A stretch of 64,000 bases of DNA from Eubacterium sp. (lineage in GTDB: Bacteria; Bacillota; Clostridia; Lachnospirales; Lachnospiraceae), in the NCBI GenBank assembly GCA_017619835.1, contig JAFZRN010000033.1:1-64000 (forward strand), read 5' to 3'. The notes beneath the pieces were generated by a model that was given only the letters and a program-made list of their open reading frames with translations, was not told where the DNA came from and made no database searches. The translations under genes and the position numbers were made by a program. Shown here piece by piece: positions 45,346 to 54,949 of the stretch; position 1 is the first letter of the stretch, and each line of letters opens with the position of its first letter.

Positions 45346-47262
45346 TCACATCACGATCTCAGCGATGAATTTCCCATCCCTCACTTTAGTCTTAAATCTC
45401 CAGCCATGCATTTCTATTATATTTTTAACGATCGAAAGCCCTATACCCGAGCCTCCCCTTCCGCTCCTTGACCTATCATTTTTGTAAAATGGGTTCGAAA
45501 GCTTTTTAGCATCCGGACTGCCATCTCCCGAAACCATATCGCTAATTGAATTGATCACTCGAAGGCTCCTCTTCTTTATCTCTATATTTACCGTTGAATT
45601 CTCATCAGCATACTTAGCCGCATTACTGAGAAGATTCTCCAGCGCTTCACCAAACCAGAATTCATCGGCCGATACAGTAATATCCTCACCGGATATATCT
45701 ATCTTAATCCCCCTCTTATCAAGAAGCTCCTTATCTCTTGCAAGGACGCTGTCCAAAATATCCTTAACACTGACGTTTTCCTTATTAAGCATTTCAAAGC
45801 CGGATTCAAGCGACGAAAGAGACAGTGTCTTGTTGACCAGTGAATCAACATAGTCCACATTTCTGACAATACCGTCAACATAAAGCTTATCTTCATCCTC
45901 TTCATCCTGACGATGCAAGTCCTGAAGATTCTCGGCATTTCCGCGGATTGCCATTAGCGGAGTCTTAATATCATGTGCCAAAACATTTGTCAGCTCACGC
46001 CGATAGGTGTTCATTTCATAATGCCTCATTCGTTTACTATATCTGAGATATAGAACAATAAACAATAAAACAAATATGATTACTACAGCAATTATATATT
46101 CTCTCTTCAATACCTGACGATTTGTCAGATCATTCTCGTTATTACTCGTAAAATAATGATCATCTGCAATTGAATCAAGAAAACTGCCGCTTATCACAGA
46201 AAATACTCTGTATTTTTGTACACCTTCCAATGTTTCAACGATTGCTTCATCTTCTCTTCTATATGATATAGTATCAAATGTGGATTCAAGATCATTATTC
46301 AGTGCATCTTTAAAAAGCTTTTCCGTACCACTATCCATAGGAAAACAAACACAAATAAAGGCATTATAATTCTTTACGTCGTATCTATCGGTATAAATAT
46401 TTATATATCTATAACCTTGTTTTTCCAGTTCTTCAGCATTTAAAGAAGTATTATTTATATAAAAGCTTTCTGTCTTGATCACCTTGTGATCTGTATGTGT
46501 GTTTTTTGTATATTCCATATATACATCCATTTTCAGATTGACCGGAATAAAAGTATAATCATCCTTTATATATGCGCCACTCATTGAAGGATATATATCT
46601 AAATAACCTAGATAACCTGACGAAACTTCTGAATATTTATTTTTTATACTTTCAATCTGTCTGCTTATCTCCTCATCCTTGCATTCATATAATAATCTCC
46701 CGAAGTAATCATTATGATCTATTTCCTTTCTCTTATTAATCATCATAATTATTTCATTACAGTCTATTCCAGCTATTTCTTCAGACATATCTTCATTAAA
46801 TACTTTTTCTGTTGGCAAGTTATAGACTGTTTGAATTACACTATTGGGCATATTAAAATGATATTTAAACCACAGATTATACTGAATATCCTTTTGCTCG
46901 TCTGTAAGTGGTCCACCGTTTAATTCTTCCCGAAGCTTAAACTCTTCTAAATTATCTAAACGATATACTCTATCATATATATCCTGTATATATGTATGAT
47001 CGTCTAAATATATCTCATCAGCCATTGAACGGGAAAACAGCTCATATCTAATCTCAAAAAGGGCAATAAAAACAAATGCCGTTATAAATATGGATAAAAC
47101 AAGCCAGCCAATCAAGTATCTAACCACATTCGGTTTCCTATACATTTTCCTGTTCAATCTTTTTTTCTGCCAGACATTCCATCTGTTGATCTGTCTTTTA
47201 GGCGAAGGCAGCGTAAACCTGTCTTTCGTCCAAAAAGTACCTTTATCTCTGATAAACATCAT
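45346..47262 (-). CDS. Sensor histidine kinase
   Basis: 638 residues. A basic cytoplasmic start, first membrane helix (YLIGWLVLSIFITAFVFIALF), a ~310-residue extracellular region with no recognised domain, a second helix (REYIIAVVIIFVLLFIVLYLRYS), then HisKA with phospho-His in LAHDIKTPLMAIRGN and a HATPase_c domain (ENLLSNAAKYADEN ... GGSGIGLSIVKNIIEMHG). No HAMP domain. Start chosen as ATG 47262 after GGGGGG; 47259 is a close alternative. Operon with the response regulator just upstream. The signal is unknown. Confidence 0.95.
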   Translation of the reverse strand: MMFIRDKGTFWTKDRFTLPSPKRQINRWNVWQKKRLNRKMYRKPNVVRYLIGWLVLSIFITAFVFIALFEIRYELFSRSMADEIYLDDHTYIQDIYDRVYRLDNLEEFKLREELNGGPLTDEQKDIQYNLWFKYHFNMPNSVIQTVYNLPTEKVFNEDMSEEIAGIDCNEIIMMINKRKEIDHNDYFGRLLYECKDEEISRQIESIKNKYSEVSSGYLGYLDIYPSMSGAYIKDDYTFIPVNLKMDVYMEYTKNTHTDHKVIKTESFYINNTSLNAEELEKQGYRYINIYTDRYDVKNYNAFICVCFPMDSGTEKLFKDALNNDLESTFDTISYRREDEAIVETLEGVQKYRVFSVISGSFLDSIADDHYFTSNNENDLTNRQVLKREYIIAVVIIFVLLFIVLYLRYSKRMRHYEMNTYRRELTNVLAHDIKTPLMAIRGNAENLQDLHRQDEEDEDKLYVDGIVRNVDYVDSLVNKTLSLSSLESGFEMLNKENVSVKDILDSVLARDKELLDKRGIKIDISGEDITVSADEFWFGEALENLLSNAAKYADENSTVNIEIKKRSLRVINSISDMVSGDGSPDAKKLSNPFYKNDRSRSGRGGSGIGLSIVKNIIEMHGWRFKTKVRDGKFIAEIVM

Positions 47263-47273
47263 TATCCCCCCTA

Positions 47274-47954
47274 TCAATTTCCGAAGTCGTCACTGATCCT
47301 GTACCCTTTAGTAAATACCGTCTTTATATTCTTTCCTTCACTTCCAAGAAGCTTCCTCAGATTCTTGATCCTGTTATCTACGATACGCTCATTCCCGTCA
47401 AAATCATATCCCCAGACTTTAAGAAGCAGTTCGTCCCTGGAGACTGTCTTACCTTTGTTCTCCAAAAGAATAAGAAGTATTTCCAGTTCCTTTCTCGGGA
47501 TACTTATCTTTTCATCGAAAACATTTACTTCCATGGAAGCCGGATCCAGCTTTATGTTTCCGCATTCAAGATAGGCTTTGCACACAAGTCCCTTTGATCT
47601 TTTAAGAAGGGCCATACACTTTGCATATAGAGTTTCAATGGAAAATGGCTTCACAATATAATCATCGCATCCAAGGCTATATCCATGAAGCACATCCTGC
47701 TTCTGATTTCTGGCCGTAAGAAAGATGATAGGGATATCATTTGAGGACCTTATATCTTCGCAGACCTCAAAACCATTCAACCCGGGCATCATGATATCCA
47801 GAAGAACAAGATCATAATTTGACTCATAAAGCATATCTTCACCACGGACACCATTATCCGCTATCTCAATATGAATCTCGTCTCTTCTGTTGAAATATGC
47901 CTGAACTAAGTTGGCTATCTCATTATCATCTTCGATTAAAAGAACCTTATACAT
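47274..47954 (-). CDS. OmpR-family response regulator
   Basis: 226 residues. Receiver domain with acidic pocket IEDDNE, phospho-acceptor Asp53 in LVLLDIMMPG, and KPF lysine; C-terminal winged helix ending RIVDNRIKNLRKLLG ... FTKGYRI. Its stop lies eleven bases before the kinase ATG. A TATAAT (47984-47989) about 30 bases upstream may be its -10. Confidence 0.96.
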   Translation of the reverse strand: MYKVLLIEDDNEIANLVQAYFNRRDEIHIEIADNGVRGEDMLYESNYDLVLLDIMMPGLNGFEVCEDIRSSNDIPIIFLTARNQKQDVLHGYSLGCDDYIVKPFSIETLYAKCMALLKRSKGLVCKAYLECGNIKLDPASMEVNVFDEKISIPRKELEILLILLENKGKTVSRDELLLKVWGYDFDGNERIVDNRIKNLRKLLGSEGKNIKTVFTKGYRISDDFGN

Positions 47955-47983
47955 TTTTGTTCCCCCTTAATGCTTATGAGCTG

Positions 47984-47989
47984 ATTATA
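47984..47989 (-). promoter_or_regulatory. -10 box of the two-component operon
   Basis: Perfect TATAAT on the minus strand, 29 bases upstream of the response-regulator ATG; -35 not convincing. Confidence 0.4.
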
Positions 47990-48017
47990 CACAACAGATA
48001 TATCGTTTATGTATAAT

Positions 48018-48040
48018 GGGCCCGGCAAAATGCCGAGCCC
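48018..48040 (-). terminator. Hairpin after the CDP-glycerol transferase gene
   Basis: Nine-position stem GGGCTCGGC/GCCGGGCCC on the minus strand (one U-G pair), AUUUU loop, followed by ATTATACAT, a weak U-tract. Eight bases after the gene stop. Confidence 0.6.
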
Positions 48041-48047
48041 AAAAAGT

Positions 48048-49283
48048 TTAATCCTTCTTCACTTCGGAATCTGATTCCCTATTTAAAACCTTCTCCAGAT
48101 AATCCACTGTTCTCTTCGCACCTTCACCCGGGTACATCCAGGTCTCTTCACGCGCCTTATCACGGCCTGCCTGATACTCAGTCGAAGCGATGCATTCATC
48201 TATAACCTTCTTCATATCGGAGAAATCCTCCTCTGAAAGCTCCTTACCGATAGTCGGCAGGACCTTGAAGGTCCAGAGATCATCATCTATCCAGGCAGCG
48301 TCATAGGTGGATGAATCAAATTCAGCTGGGGCATAGATTACCGGTTTATCATAAACAAGTGCATAGTCAAAGATTACACCCGAAAAGTCCGAAAGCATGA
48401 TATCCGACTTATTCAGTATATCGAAATTGTCATTATCCCTGTTCCAGCTGAACTTATCAGTCTCATGGAACTTGGCCATAAGCTTATCCAGCATCTCTTT
48501 CTCAGAAGTATAGCTCTGCGGATGCGGCCTTACGACCACGTTATAACCTGTATCGATAAGCTTCTGGATGAAATCCGCACCAAATCTGTTAAGGATACTG
48601 TTGGGTCCCCAGGACGGCGCCAGCAATATGGTCTTTTCACCCGAAAAAGCAGAAGGGGAACACTCATCCAGCCTCTTCTTCATCTCATCAAAATATGGAA
48701 TCCCGACATACTCAATCTCCTTCTCCGGAAGATTCCTCTTCTTCTCCAGCTCACGTATCTGATTTCCCTGATACTCTCCCGAAAGAAGTATCGCATCGTA
48801 GTAATCAATACCGAACATCTTATAGATGGATATATCACTCGATGCATGAGGTATATGGACATAGAAATCCACATCCTTCGAACGCTTCCACTGGAAAACA
48901 TCCAGACTCGGAGTCGTTGAAAGCAGCACCTTTGCACGAAGTACATTCAGCTTGGCATAAGCCTTGTTACCCGAACCGATGAAACGAGCCTCAATAAACT
49001 CATATTTCTTATCAAGTGCCGGATCATCCTCGGACTCCGTCATATAAACGCAACTGATCTTACGCTTTTCGAGCTCATCACAGATAGGTTCGAAAACATT
49101 CCAATACCTCTTGTGATCCGAAAATATCACAAGAGGTATCTTATCTTCAACTTCAACCTTGCCACGCGACGAAAACTTAAGCTTCATAAAAAGATTTCTA
49201 AGGAAATACGTCGCAGTACCGAAAAGTCCTATTAAGATTGTAAATAGCATACTCCCCGTACCGGGGTCGATGTAGAGTATCAT
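48048..49283 (-). CDS. CDP-glycerol glycerophosphotransferase-like protein
   Basis: 411 residues of the TagB/TagF group, which transfer glycerol phosphate or related alcohol phosphates from CDP carriers to wall polymers. A short N-terminal membrane helix (MLFTILIGLFGTATYFL), then HIPHASSDISIYKMFGIDYYDAILLSGEYQ with the conserved His-Pro-like pattern, VVVRPHPQSY and MLSDFSGVIFDYALVYDKPVIY, cited in segments. The neighbouring cytidylyltransferase/PLP fusion could provide its CDP-linked substrate (inference). The ATG is four bases after that gene. Confidence 0.92.
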   Translation of the reverse strand: MILYIDPGTGSMLFTILIGLFGTATYFLRNLFMKLKFSSRGKVEVEDKIPLVIFSDHKRYWNVFEPICDELEKRKISCVYMTESEDDPALDKKYEFIEARFIGSGNKAYAKLNVLRAKVLLSTTPSLDVFQWKRSKDVDFYVHIPHASSDISIYKMFGIDYYDAILLSGEYQGNQIRELEKKRNLPEKEIEYVGIPYFDEMKKRLDECSPSAFSGEKTILLAPSWGPNSILNRFGADFIQKLIDTGYNVVVRPHPQSYTSEKEMLDKLMAKFHETDKFSWNRDNDNFDILNKSDIMLSDFSGVIFDYALVYDKPVIYAPAEFDSSTYDAAWIDDDLWTFKVLPTIGKELSEEDFSDMKKVIDECIASTEYQAGRDKAREETWMYPGEGAKRTVDYLEKVLNRESDSEVKKD

Positions 49284-49287
49284 AAGA

Positions 49288-51090
49288 TTATAATTCTTCC
49301 TTCATAGCATCAATTAGTCTGTTATTATCTTCTGTATTTCTGATAGCTAAACGAAGATATCTGCCCCCATTGGTTTTGGAGGTGAGTTCCTTAATGAGTA
49401 TATTATGCTTAACGAGAAGCTTCTTAAGAAGCTCCCTCGGTGTAACATCCTTGGTAAGCTCCACCATTACAAAGTTCGCCTGTGAAGGAATAACCCTGAT
49501 GCCTTCAATCGAGTTAAGTCCCGCCTCAAAGCGTCTTCTCTCTTCTCTATACTTAACCAGCGCAGCCTCGTACTGATTCTTATACTTGCCCTCGATCTGC
49601 ATATAGAATTCGGCAAAGGAATTGATATTCCAGATTGAAACATCCTTCTTCATCCATGCGATCGTTTCAGTATCTCCCGAAGCAAGTACACCAAGCCTTA
49701 AGCCCGGAACACCATAGGATTTGGAAATGCTTTTCATCACGAAAAGATGCGGGTTATCATAGAGAAGCGCTTTATCGATAAGTGTATTCTCCTCTTCATC
49801 TGCAAAGTCTGCAAATGATTCATCGAGGACAAACTTGATTCCCTTTTCCTTTGTCCACTCAATAAGCCTTAGAAGATCAGCCTTTTTTATATAATTTCCG
49901 CTCGGATTATCGGGATTAACGATAACGAGATTATCAATATCCTTATCCCCGAAGAATCCAATCAAGTCATCAGCCGTATATGAATAATCCTTATTATCAG
50001 GATAAAAGCTCACCGAATTCCCATCGGCATATCTGTTGGGATATTCCTCAAATGTCGGCCTTACAAATCCTGTCCGCCCCTTGATCCTCTCCATCAGAGA
50101 TTTGATAAGCTCGGCGGCGCCATTTCCAACTAAAATGCTTTCCTGCGGCACACCGAAATTCTTCGCTGCAAGCAGGCTGTTTACTCTCATACCCGAAGGA
50201 TATTCGGTAAGAAGCGTTTCAAAGTTTGCCTTGATCTCATCCTTCATCTTCTGAGGAGGATAATACGGATTCACAAGATAGCAGAAATCAAGAAGCTTCG
50301 GATAACGCCAGAAGCCGCCGTAACGTCTGTTGATAAGGTCTATCCTCTCATCATCGGATGCAAACAGGGATTCGGCAATATCCAGATCCTGGATATCATC
50401 GATCTCGTACCATTTCTGGCCATCAAGACGCTTAGCCTTGATAGCAGGATCATCCAGCATCGCTATAACACGAAGCACCTGCTCGTAGTACTCATTTTCC
50501 CCGAGAGCCTTCTGGTAAGCATCCAGGAAAGGCACATAATGGGTCTCGGAAAAATACTGACTGAACTTATATATATTCACGGTCTTATAGTAGCCGCTTG
50601 TATCATTGAAATCAAAGGATTTGCCGGGAACGAAGGATATGATCTTATCATCATCGGCAAGCTTTACGCATGTTCCGTCCATCCACGGCTCATACTTATC
50701 CACAAGAGCAAGCGTATCGCGGGGATCTTCGATCAGCGCATCAAGAACTGCATCCTCGAATATGATATCCGACTCAAAAAGAAGCGTATCCTCCTTACAG
50801 AGCCAGTCCTGGGCCAGCGCAAGTGAATAGATGTTATTGGTCTTATCATAGATCTCATTTTCAACATAGATGATCTCAGTCTTGATATCGAGGGTTGCGA
50901 TATAATCTCTTAGCTTCTGCCCCTCATAACCAATAACTATAACAACTCGGGAAAGACCTCTGTTATCAAGCTGATGAAGCAAACGATCGATCAGCGTGAC
51001 ACCGTTAACCTTTACCATACATTTAGTATTATCTTTTGTAAGATCCTTAAGCCGCTTTCCCATTCCGGCAGCAAGAATTATAGCCTGCAT
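49288..51090 (-). CDS. Cytidylyltransferase / PLP-enzyme fusion
   Basis: About 600 residues, two enzymes in one. Residues ~1-240 are a LicC/sugar-phosphate-like nucleotidyltransferase (AIILAAGMGKRL ... DNTKCMVKVNG, DIIFEDAVLDA, YEIDDIQDLDIAE). Residues ~245-600 are a fold-I PLP domain of the HisC/CobD group with NPDNPSG (394-400), VLDESFADF and PLP lysine in SISKSYGVPGLRLG (K459; numbering from the ATG at 51096). CobD relatives decarboxylate phosphothreonine or phosphoserine, so a route to a CDP-amino-alcohol is possible; a plain aminotransferase is the alternative. The inner ATG at 51090 has better spacing from GAGG. Confidence 0.92.
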   Translation of the reverse strand: MQAIILAAGMGKRLKDLTKDNTKCMVKVNGVTLIDRLLHQLDNRGLSRVVIVIGYEGQKLRDYIATLDIKTEIIYVENEIYDKTNNIYSLALAQDWLCKEDTLLFESDIIFEDAVLDALIEDPRDTLALVDKYEPWMDGTCVKLADDDKIISFVPGKSFDFNDTSGYYKTVNIYKFSQYFSETHYVPFLDAYQKALGENEYYEQVLRVIAMLDDPAIKAKRLDGQKWYEIDDIQDLDIAESLFASDDERIDLINRRYGGFWRYPKLLDFCYLVNPYYPPQKMKDEIKANFETLLTEYPSGMRVNSLLAAKNFGVPQESILVGNGAAELIKSLMERIKGRTGFVRPTFEEYPNRYADGNSVSFYPDNKDYSYTADDLIGFFGDKDIDNLVIVNPDNPSGNYIKKADLLRLIEWTKEKGIKFVLDESFADFADEEENTLIDKALLYDNPHLFVMKSISKSYGVPGLRLGVLASGDTETIAWMKKDVSIWNINSFAEFYMQIEGKYKNQYEAALVKYREERRRFEAGLNSIEGIRVIPSQANFVMVELTKDVTPRELLKKLLVKHNILIKELTSKTNGGRYLRLAIRNTEDNNRLIDAMKEEL

Positions 51091-51131
51091 ACTCATTTCC
51101 TCTTTCAGAAAAAAATCAGTCTGTCATTATA

Positions 51132-51728
51132 TTATATGTCTTTATCAAAGAACTTAGCCAAAAAGCTCCTTCCATCAATAAACGAAGCCTTACCTTTATA
51201 TTCCAGATATCTGGCCAAAGCATTCCAGTTGTTATAGGTTATATCCACAACCGAAATCTTCTTATTATCTCCATAACGGATCACTATCTTATTATAGGTT
51301 ATAGAACGATATCTGGAATATGATGTAAGACCCGTAATAACCTCACATTCTCTCACATCATTGATGGTGATATCCTCATGGATAAGAAACCACTGGGTAA
51401 AACTGATGCTGTTTCCCATGACCTCTATCTTCTTACCGGCATTCTCCCAGAAGAGTACAATGACCATGACAAAGAAAAAGATCAGCAAAAGCCTTATCCC
51501 AAAAACAAACTCCGCATAGCCATCATCTTCAAACATAAACAGATATTTACGAAGCCACAGATACATCGCGATCGGTACACATGTCGCGATAATATACACG
51601 ATAACCTTCATCCTCAGTATCGATACTGTAAAATATTCATTCACCGAAACGCCATCAGTGCTGGTATATAGTTTTTCTTCTTTTGAACCGGACTCAGGGG
51701 AATCCAGGTTCGTGTAGTAGTCATTCAT
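51132..51728 (-). CDS. Two-helix membrane protein with PH-like domain
   Basis: 198 residues: a polar N-terminus, two membrane helices (VIVYIIATCVPIAMYLWL, LLLIFFFVMVIVLFW) and a beta-rich C-terminal part (KIEVMGNSISFTQWFLIHEDITINDVRECEVI...), which looks like a bacterial PH domain. No close family recognised. Between the lipoprotein and the CDP-transfer genes in one operon. ATG at 51728 follows AAGGTGA; a GTG at 51731 is possible. Function unknown. Confidence 0.8.
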   Translation of the reverse strand: MNDYYTNLDSPESGSKEEKLYTSTDGVSVNEYFTVSILRMKVIVYIIATCVPIAMYLWLRKYLFMFEDDGYAEFVFGIRLLLIFFFVMVIVLFWENAGKKIEVMGNSISFTQWFLIHEDITINDVRECEVITGLTSYSRYRSITYNKIVIRYGDNKKISVVDITYNNWNALARYLEYKGKASFIDGRSFLAKFFDKDI

Positions 51729-51764
51729 CACTTCACCTTTATCATAGAAATCGAATAAAACGCA

Positions 51765-52157
51765 CTATTTATGCTCAACAATCTCATACTTTTTTGCGAA
51801 TAGATAAAAAGAGTTTTCAAGATGGTTATCTACACTATCAACCGTAACCACGACTATATCACCCTGCTTGATCCCGAGAACCTCATCCTTATTACTTTCA
51901 TCAGCAATGATAGTTACATATATATTCGCATTAACATCCATATCCGGAAGAAAATATATAATACCTCCGGCACTATCCTGTGACGCATCGATCCTTACAG
52001 TCTTCCCATCAAGTTTCGCTCCATCCTTGTAAGCCAATGCAGCCTCTTTCACACTGGAATAATCTGCATTCACTTCTATCTCCGCTGCCTTCCCACAAGA
52101 AGAAGCACAACATAATAGGATAATGAAACAAATTAATAAAACACTTTTCTTAAACAT
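51765..52157 (-). CDS. Lipoprotein with OB-fold (tRNA_anti-like) domain
   Basis: About 130 residues. Signal peptide KKSVLLICFIILLCCASSC ends in a lipobox-like ASSC; the mature part (KLDGKTVRIDA ... IYVTIIADE ... IKQGDIVVVTVDSVD) has the beta pattern of the OB-fold lipoproteins annotated tRNA_anti-like. Displayed on the outer face of the membrane. ATG at 52157 follows GAGAGG. First gene of the unit leading to the CDP transferase. Ligand unknown. Confidence 0.85.
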   Translation of the reverse strand: MFKKSVLLICFIILLCCASSCGKAAEIEVNADYSSVKEAALAYKDGAKLDGKTVRIDASQDSAGGIIYFLPDMDVNANIYVTIIADESNKDEVLGIKQGDIVVVTVDSVDNHLENSFYLFAKKYEIVEHK

Positions 52158-52200
52158 AGTAACCTCTCTCATTTCTTCATATTTTTCCTCACCAATTGAT

Positions 52201-52229
52201 AGTATAGGAACATATAAGAAAAAAATCAA
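52201..52229 (-). promoter_or_regulatory. Promoter of the lipoprotein-to-transferase unit
   Basis: Minus strand TTGATT (52224-52229), 17-base spacer, TATACT (52201-52206), about 45 bases before the lipoprotein ATG. Confidence 0.65.
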
Positions 52230-52265
52230 TAACTAGGAGTTGATTTATTAAAATATTATAAACAA

Positions 52266-52295
52266 TTGGAAAGAACAATACCGTAATGCTATAAT
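52266..52295 (+). promoter_or_regulatory. Promoter of the SGNH gene
   Basis: TTGGAA (52266-52271), 18-base spacer ending TGC, perfect TATAAT (52290-52295): an extended -10. 45 bases before the ATG and divergent from the lipoprotein promoter. Confidence 0.7.
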
Positions 52296-52340
52296 TCTAA
52301 GATAATACAATTATATCAACAATTATGAAGGAATATTACC

Positions 52341-53078
52341 ATGAAAAATGATACCATAAAAAATGAAAAACAGGTTTCAATCAAATGGGTCAGGATATTT
52401 ATATATACCACATTTTTATTTGCCATTTCTTTTATTGCCCTATTGATCTTTGGAGGACATACAGGAAAGATACTATCAAGATTCGGTCTGAAAAGTGAAG
52501 TAATACAGGCAAATGATACAGCATTAGGATGGAATAGATGCATGGATTATATGAACATAGATTCAGATATAGTTATGATCGGTGATAGTATCACTTCCGG
52601 ATGTGATTTTTCCAAATACTTTGATGATAAAGTCATCTGTAATCTGGGAATACCGGGAGATACTATTCTGGGATTAACAGAACGATCCTATATGGTAGAA
52701 ACCGTTAAGCCCGAAAAAGTGTTTGTATTGATTGGTATAAACGGATTAACAAATTATAATACTAATATCATGTATAAGCAGTATGAAGAAATGGTGGACA
52801 GCATCTGTGAGAGAACAGATGCTGAAATATATCTGATCAGTATACTGCCTGTTTCAAAAGGAAGAGAAAAAGAAAAGTCCTGCAGCAATTCAACGATAAA
52901 ATCCTTCAATGAAAAAATAAAGCAGTTAGCAGATTCAAAAGGATTAAAATACATAGATTTAAACTCAAAGCTTTTGAAAGATGGCGTTATAAACCCGGCA
53001 TACTCATCAGATGGAATTCATCTAACTGAAAAAGCATATGACATATGGGCAGAAACCATTTCAGATTATATAGAGTAA
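52341..53078 (+). CDS. SGNH/GDSL-type esterase, membrane anchored
   Basis: 245 residues. N-terminal membrane helix (IFIYTTFLFAISFIALLIF), then an extracellular SGNH hydrolase: block I MIGDSITSGCDF (Ser), block II GIPGDTI (Gly), block III IGINGLTN (Asn) and block V DGIHLTEKAY (Asp-His). Likely removes or adds acyl groups on surface glycans. Single gene, four bases from the convergent DUF6020 gene. Confidence 0.93.
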   Translation: MKNDTIKNEKQVSIKWVRIFIYTTFLFAISFIALLIFGGHTGKILSRFGLKSEVIQANDTALGWNRCMDYMNIDSDIVMIGDSITSGCDFSKYFDDKVICNLGIPGDTILGLTERSYMVETVKPEKVFVLIGINGLTNYNTNIMYKQYEEMVDSICERTDAEIYLISILPVSKGREKEKSCSNSTIKSFNEKIKQLADSKGLKYIDLNSKLLKDGVINPAYSSDGIHLTEKAYDIWAETISDYIE

Positions 53079-53081
53079 TAG

Positions 53082-54845
53082 CTATTTACTATCTTTATTA
53101 CATAACGCACATGCAAGATATAAAGGAATCGTAGTAAATAAACTATAAATATACCTAAACTCAGCATAAGACGGTGTAGCTATAAGAAGTGTCAACCATA
53201 CTCCGACATTAGGAAGGAAAACCAGCAGCATCGCCTTATTTCTTTTTATATATACCAGTCCCATACAGAATGCTGTCAGCCAAACCATTGTCCCGATACT
53301 CCATAAAAACCCGAGGATCGGAATACTCTTATATATCTGGCTGTACGAATCCATAAAAGTATAATAGCTTTCAGGCATGATCTTCACCTTAAAAGGATTT
53401 TCAAATTTACCCGAAATCGGATAATAAACCACATATTGTACATCCGGATCATAAAATCCGTATGTCTGATTGATATATGCACGAATATAAGTAACCGGAT
53501 ATCTTAATCCAAGCCCTGACCAGAGTCTGAAGAACTCTCCTTTATGCTCGGAAATATAATCATTTCCTCCATTCTCACGAATAACGAACTTTACAGGGTC
53601 ACACAAATTCTCATTATATTTTTCACGAACAACCGACAGATCAATAATACTTTCTATAAGCTGTTCTTCTTCAGCAGTCAGCTTTTTATTTTCTACTACT
53701 ACTGCAGATACCTGCTGCATCGGTATAGCTATTGATTCAAGTATGTCAGGTTTTACAACTCCCATCATATTATAGACAGGTCCCTTAACTATAACCGTTA
53801 CCACTACTGCTACTAATCCGACTACTATTAGCTTCTGCTTTTTATGTTTTATTACATATATGATAAAGAACATTAAGAAAAATGCATACGCATATATTCC
53901 ATTACTTCTGAAAAGGCAGACTCCTATTGAAGATAAAACAAACATAATCGTTTCAAAACTCTTGATCCTGAAGCTATCTTTCTTTAGTTTCAGTATCATC
54001 CGCCATAATGTAACCGAGAAAAACGTAATAAATCCTGCAAACCATATATCCTTCCACATTTCAACGCTGTAGAATCCATGATAAGATGGTATAGCAAAGA
54101 ACAATACAGAAAGAATGATCAAAGGCTTTTTAATATTATATACATATAAAGTCGTAACTAAGTATGAAAATGACATCGCAAGGAAAAGCGCCTGACAAAA
54201 GCTATAAAGAGCCAGCGCAAAAATAACATCATTGTTTGATAATATCAGACCAAATGTTACAATTTTCTGTATAAGCAATGTATGAACAACGGGATGATGA
54301 TCGGAAAGCGGATAATCTCCAAATGCCTGCATAAACTGATTAAACGAATCCGGAGACAGATCCGATGGAAAAACATATAAAAAGTAGGGAATCCATGCTA
54401 TCATAAAGCATAGAGTAATCAATATAAACACCTTCAGCGTTTTTTTCTTATCTGTAGCAGTCTTTTCCCCAAAAACATCCAATGATACTGCTTTATCATA
54501 TATGATCATCAACAGTGCCAGAATAATAAAAACAAAAGCAGTAAAACATATTACCAGTTTTGAAAATCCAAATGTTTTGGATGAATCAAATGTCTCCATA
54601 TTTGATGGCATAAGTGAAAAGGCAAAGAATACAGCACATATTACCGAAGCCTTCACTACCCTTTTATCTATCTTGAGGGAAAAAGCTTTCTGAAAAATGA
54701 AATAAAATAATATACTAAGCATGATCAGAATGACATTAGCAGTTGAAAAAGAAAACATCATTCCAAATCCAATAGCAGAAAAAACCGAAAGTAACACTAT
54801 CAAAAATTTATCTTTATATGTTTTATCAACATTAATATTCATCAT
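53082..54845 (-). CDS. DUF6020-like polytopic membrane protein
   Basis: About 587 residues with around twelve membrane helices. The first large loop has SDLSPDSFNQFMQAFGDYPLSDHHPVVHTLL; a Ser-Pro-Asp pair and His-His near the first loop are typical of DUF6020 and GT-C glycosyltransferases of the PMT kind. A large extracytoplasmic part lies near the C-terminus. Probably transfers a lipid-linked sugar outside the membrane; specificity unknown. ATG 54845 after GGTGA. Convergent with SGNH and divergent from the next gene. Confidence 0.85.
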   Translation of the reverse strand: MMNINVDKTYKDKFLIVLLSVFSAIGFGMMFSFSTANVILIMLSILFYFIFQKAFSLKIDKRVVKASVICAVFFAFSLMPSNMETFDSSKTFGFSKLVICFTAFVFIILALLMIIYDKAVSLDVFGEKTATDKKKTLKVFILITLCFMIAWIPYFLYVFPSDLSPDSFNQFMQAFGDYPLSDHHPVVHTLLIQKIVTFGLILSNNDVIFALALYSFCQALFLAMSFSYLVTTLYVYNIKKPLIILSVLFFAIPSYHGFYSVEMWKDIWFAGFITFFSVTLWRMILKLKKDSFRIKSFETIMFVLSSIGVCLFRSNGIYAYAFFLMFFIIYVIKHKKQKLIVVGLVAVVVTVIVKGPVYNMMGVVKPDILESIAIPMQQVSAVVVENKKLTAEEEQLIESIIDLSVVREKYNENLCDPVKFVIRENGGNDYISEHKGEFFRLWSGLGLRYPVTYIRAYINQTYGFYDPDVQYVVYYPISGKFENPFKVKIMPESYYTFMDSYSQIYKSIPILGFLWSIGTMVWLTAFCMGLVYIKRNKAMLLVFLPNVGVWLTLLIATPSYAEFRYIYSLFTTIPLYLACALCNKDSK

Positions 54846-54888
54846 AATTTTCACCATCACTTATATTCTTTTAACACATCTTGTTCAT

Positions 54889-54917
54889 TTGACAAAACCA
54901 ACCATCAAATGTATCAT
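54889..54917 (+). promoter_or_regulatory. Promoter of the plus-strand GT-C/YfhO pair
   Basis: Perfect -35 TTGACA (54889-54894), 17-base spacer, TATCAT (54912-54917), 33 bases before the ATG. Confidence 0.7.
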
Positions 54918-54949
54918 GCTTTATATCAAGTTATTACGGAGTTATCCCC

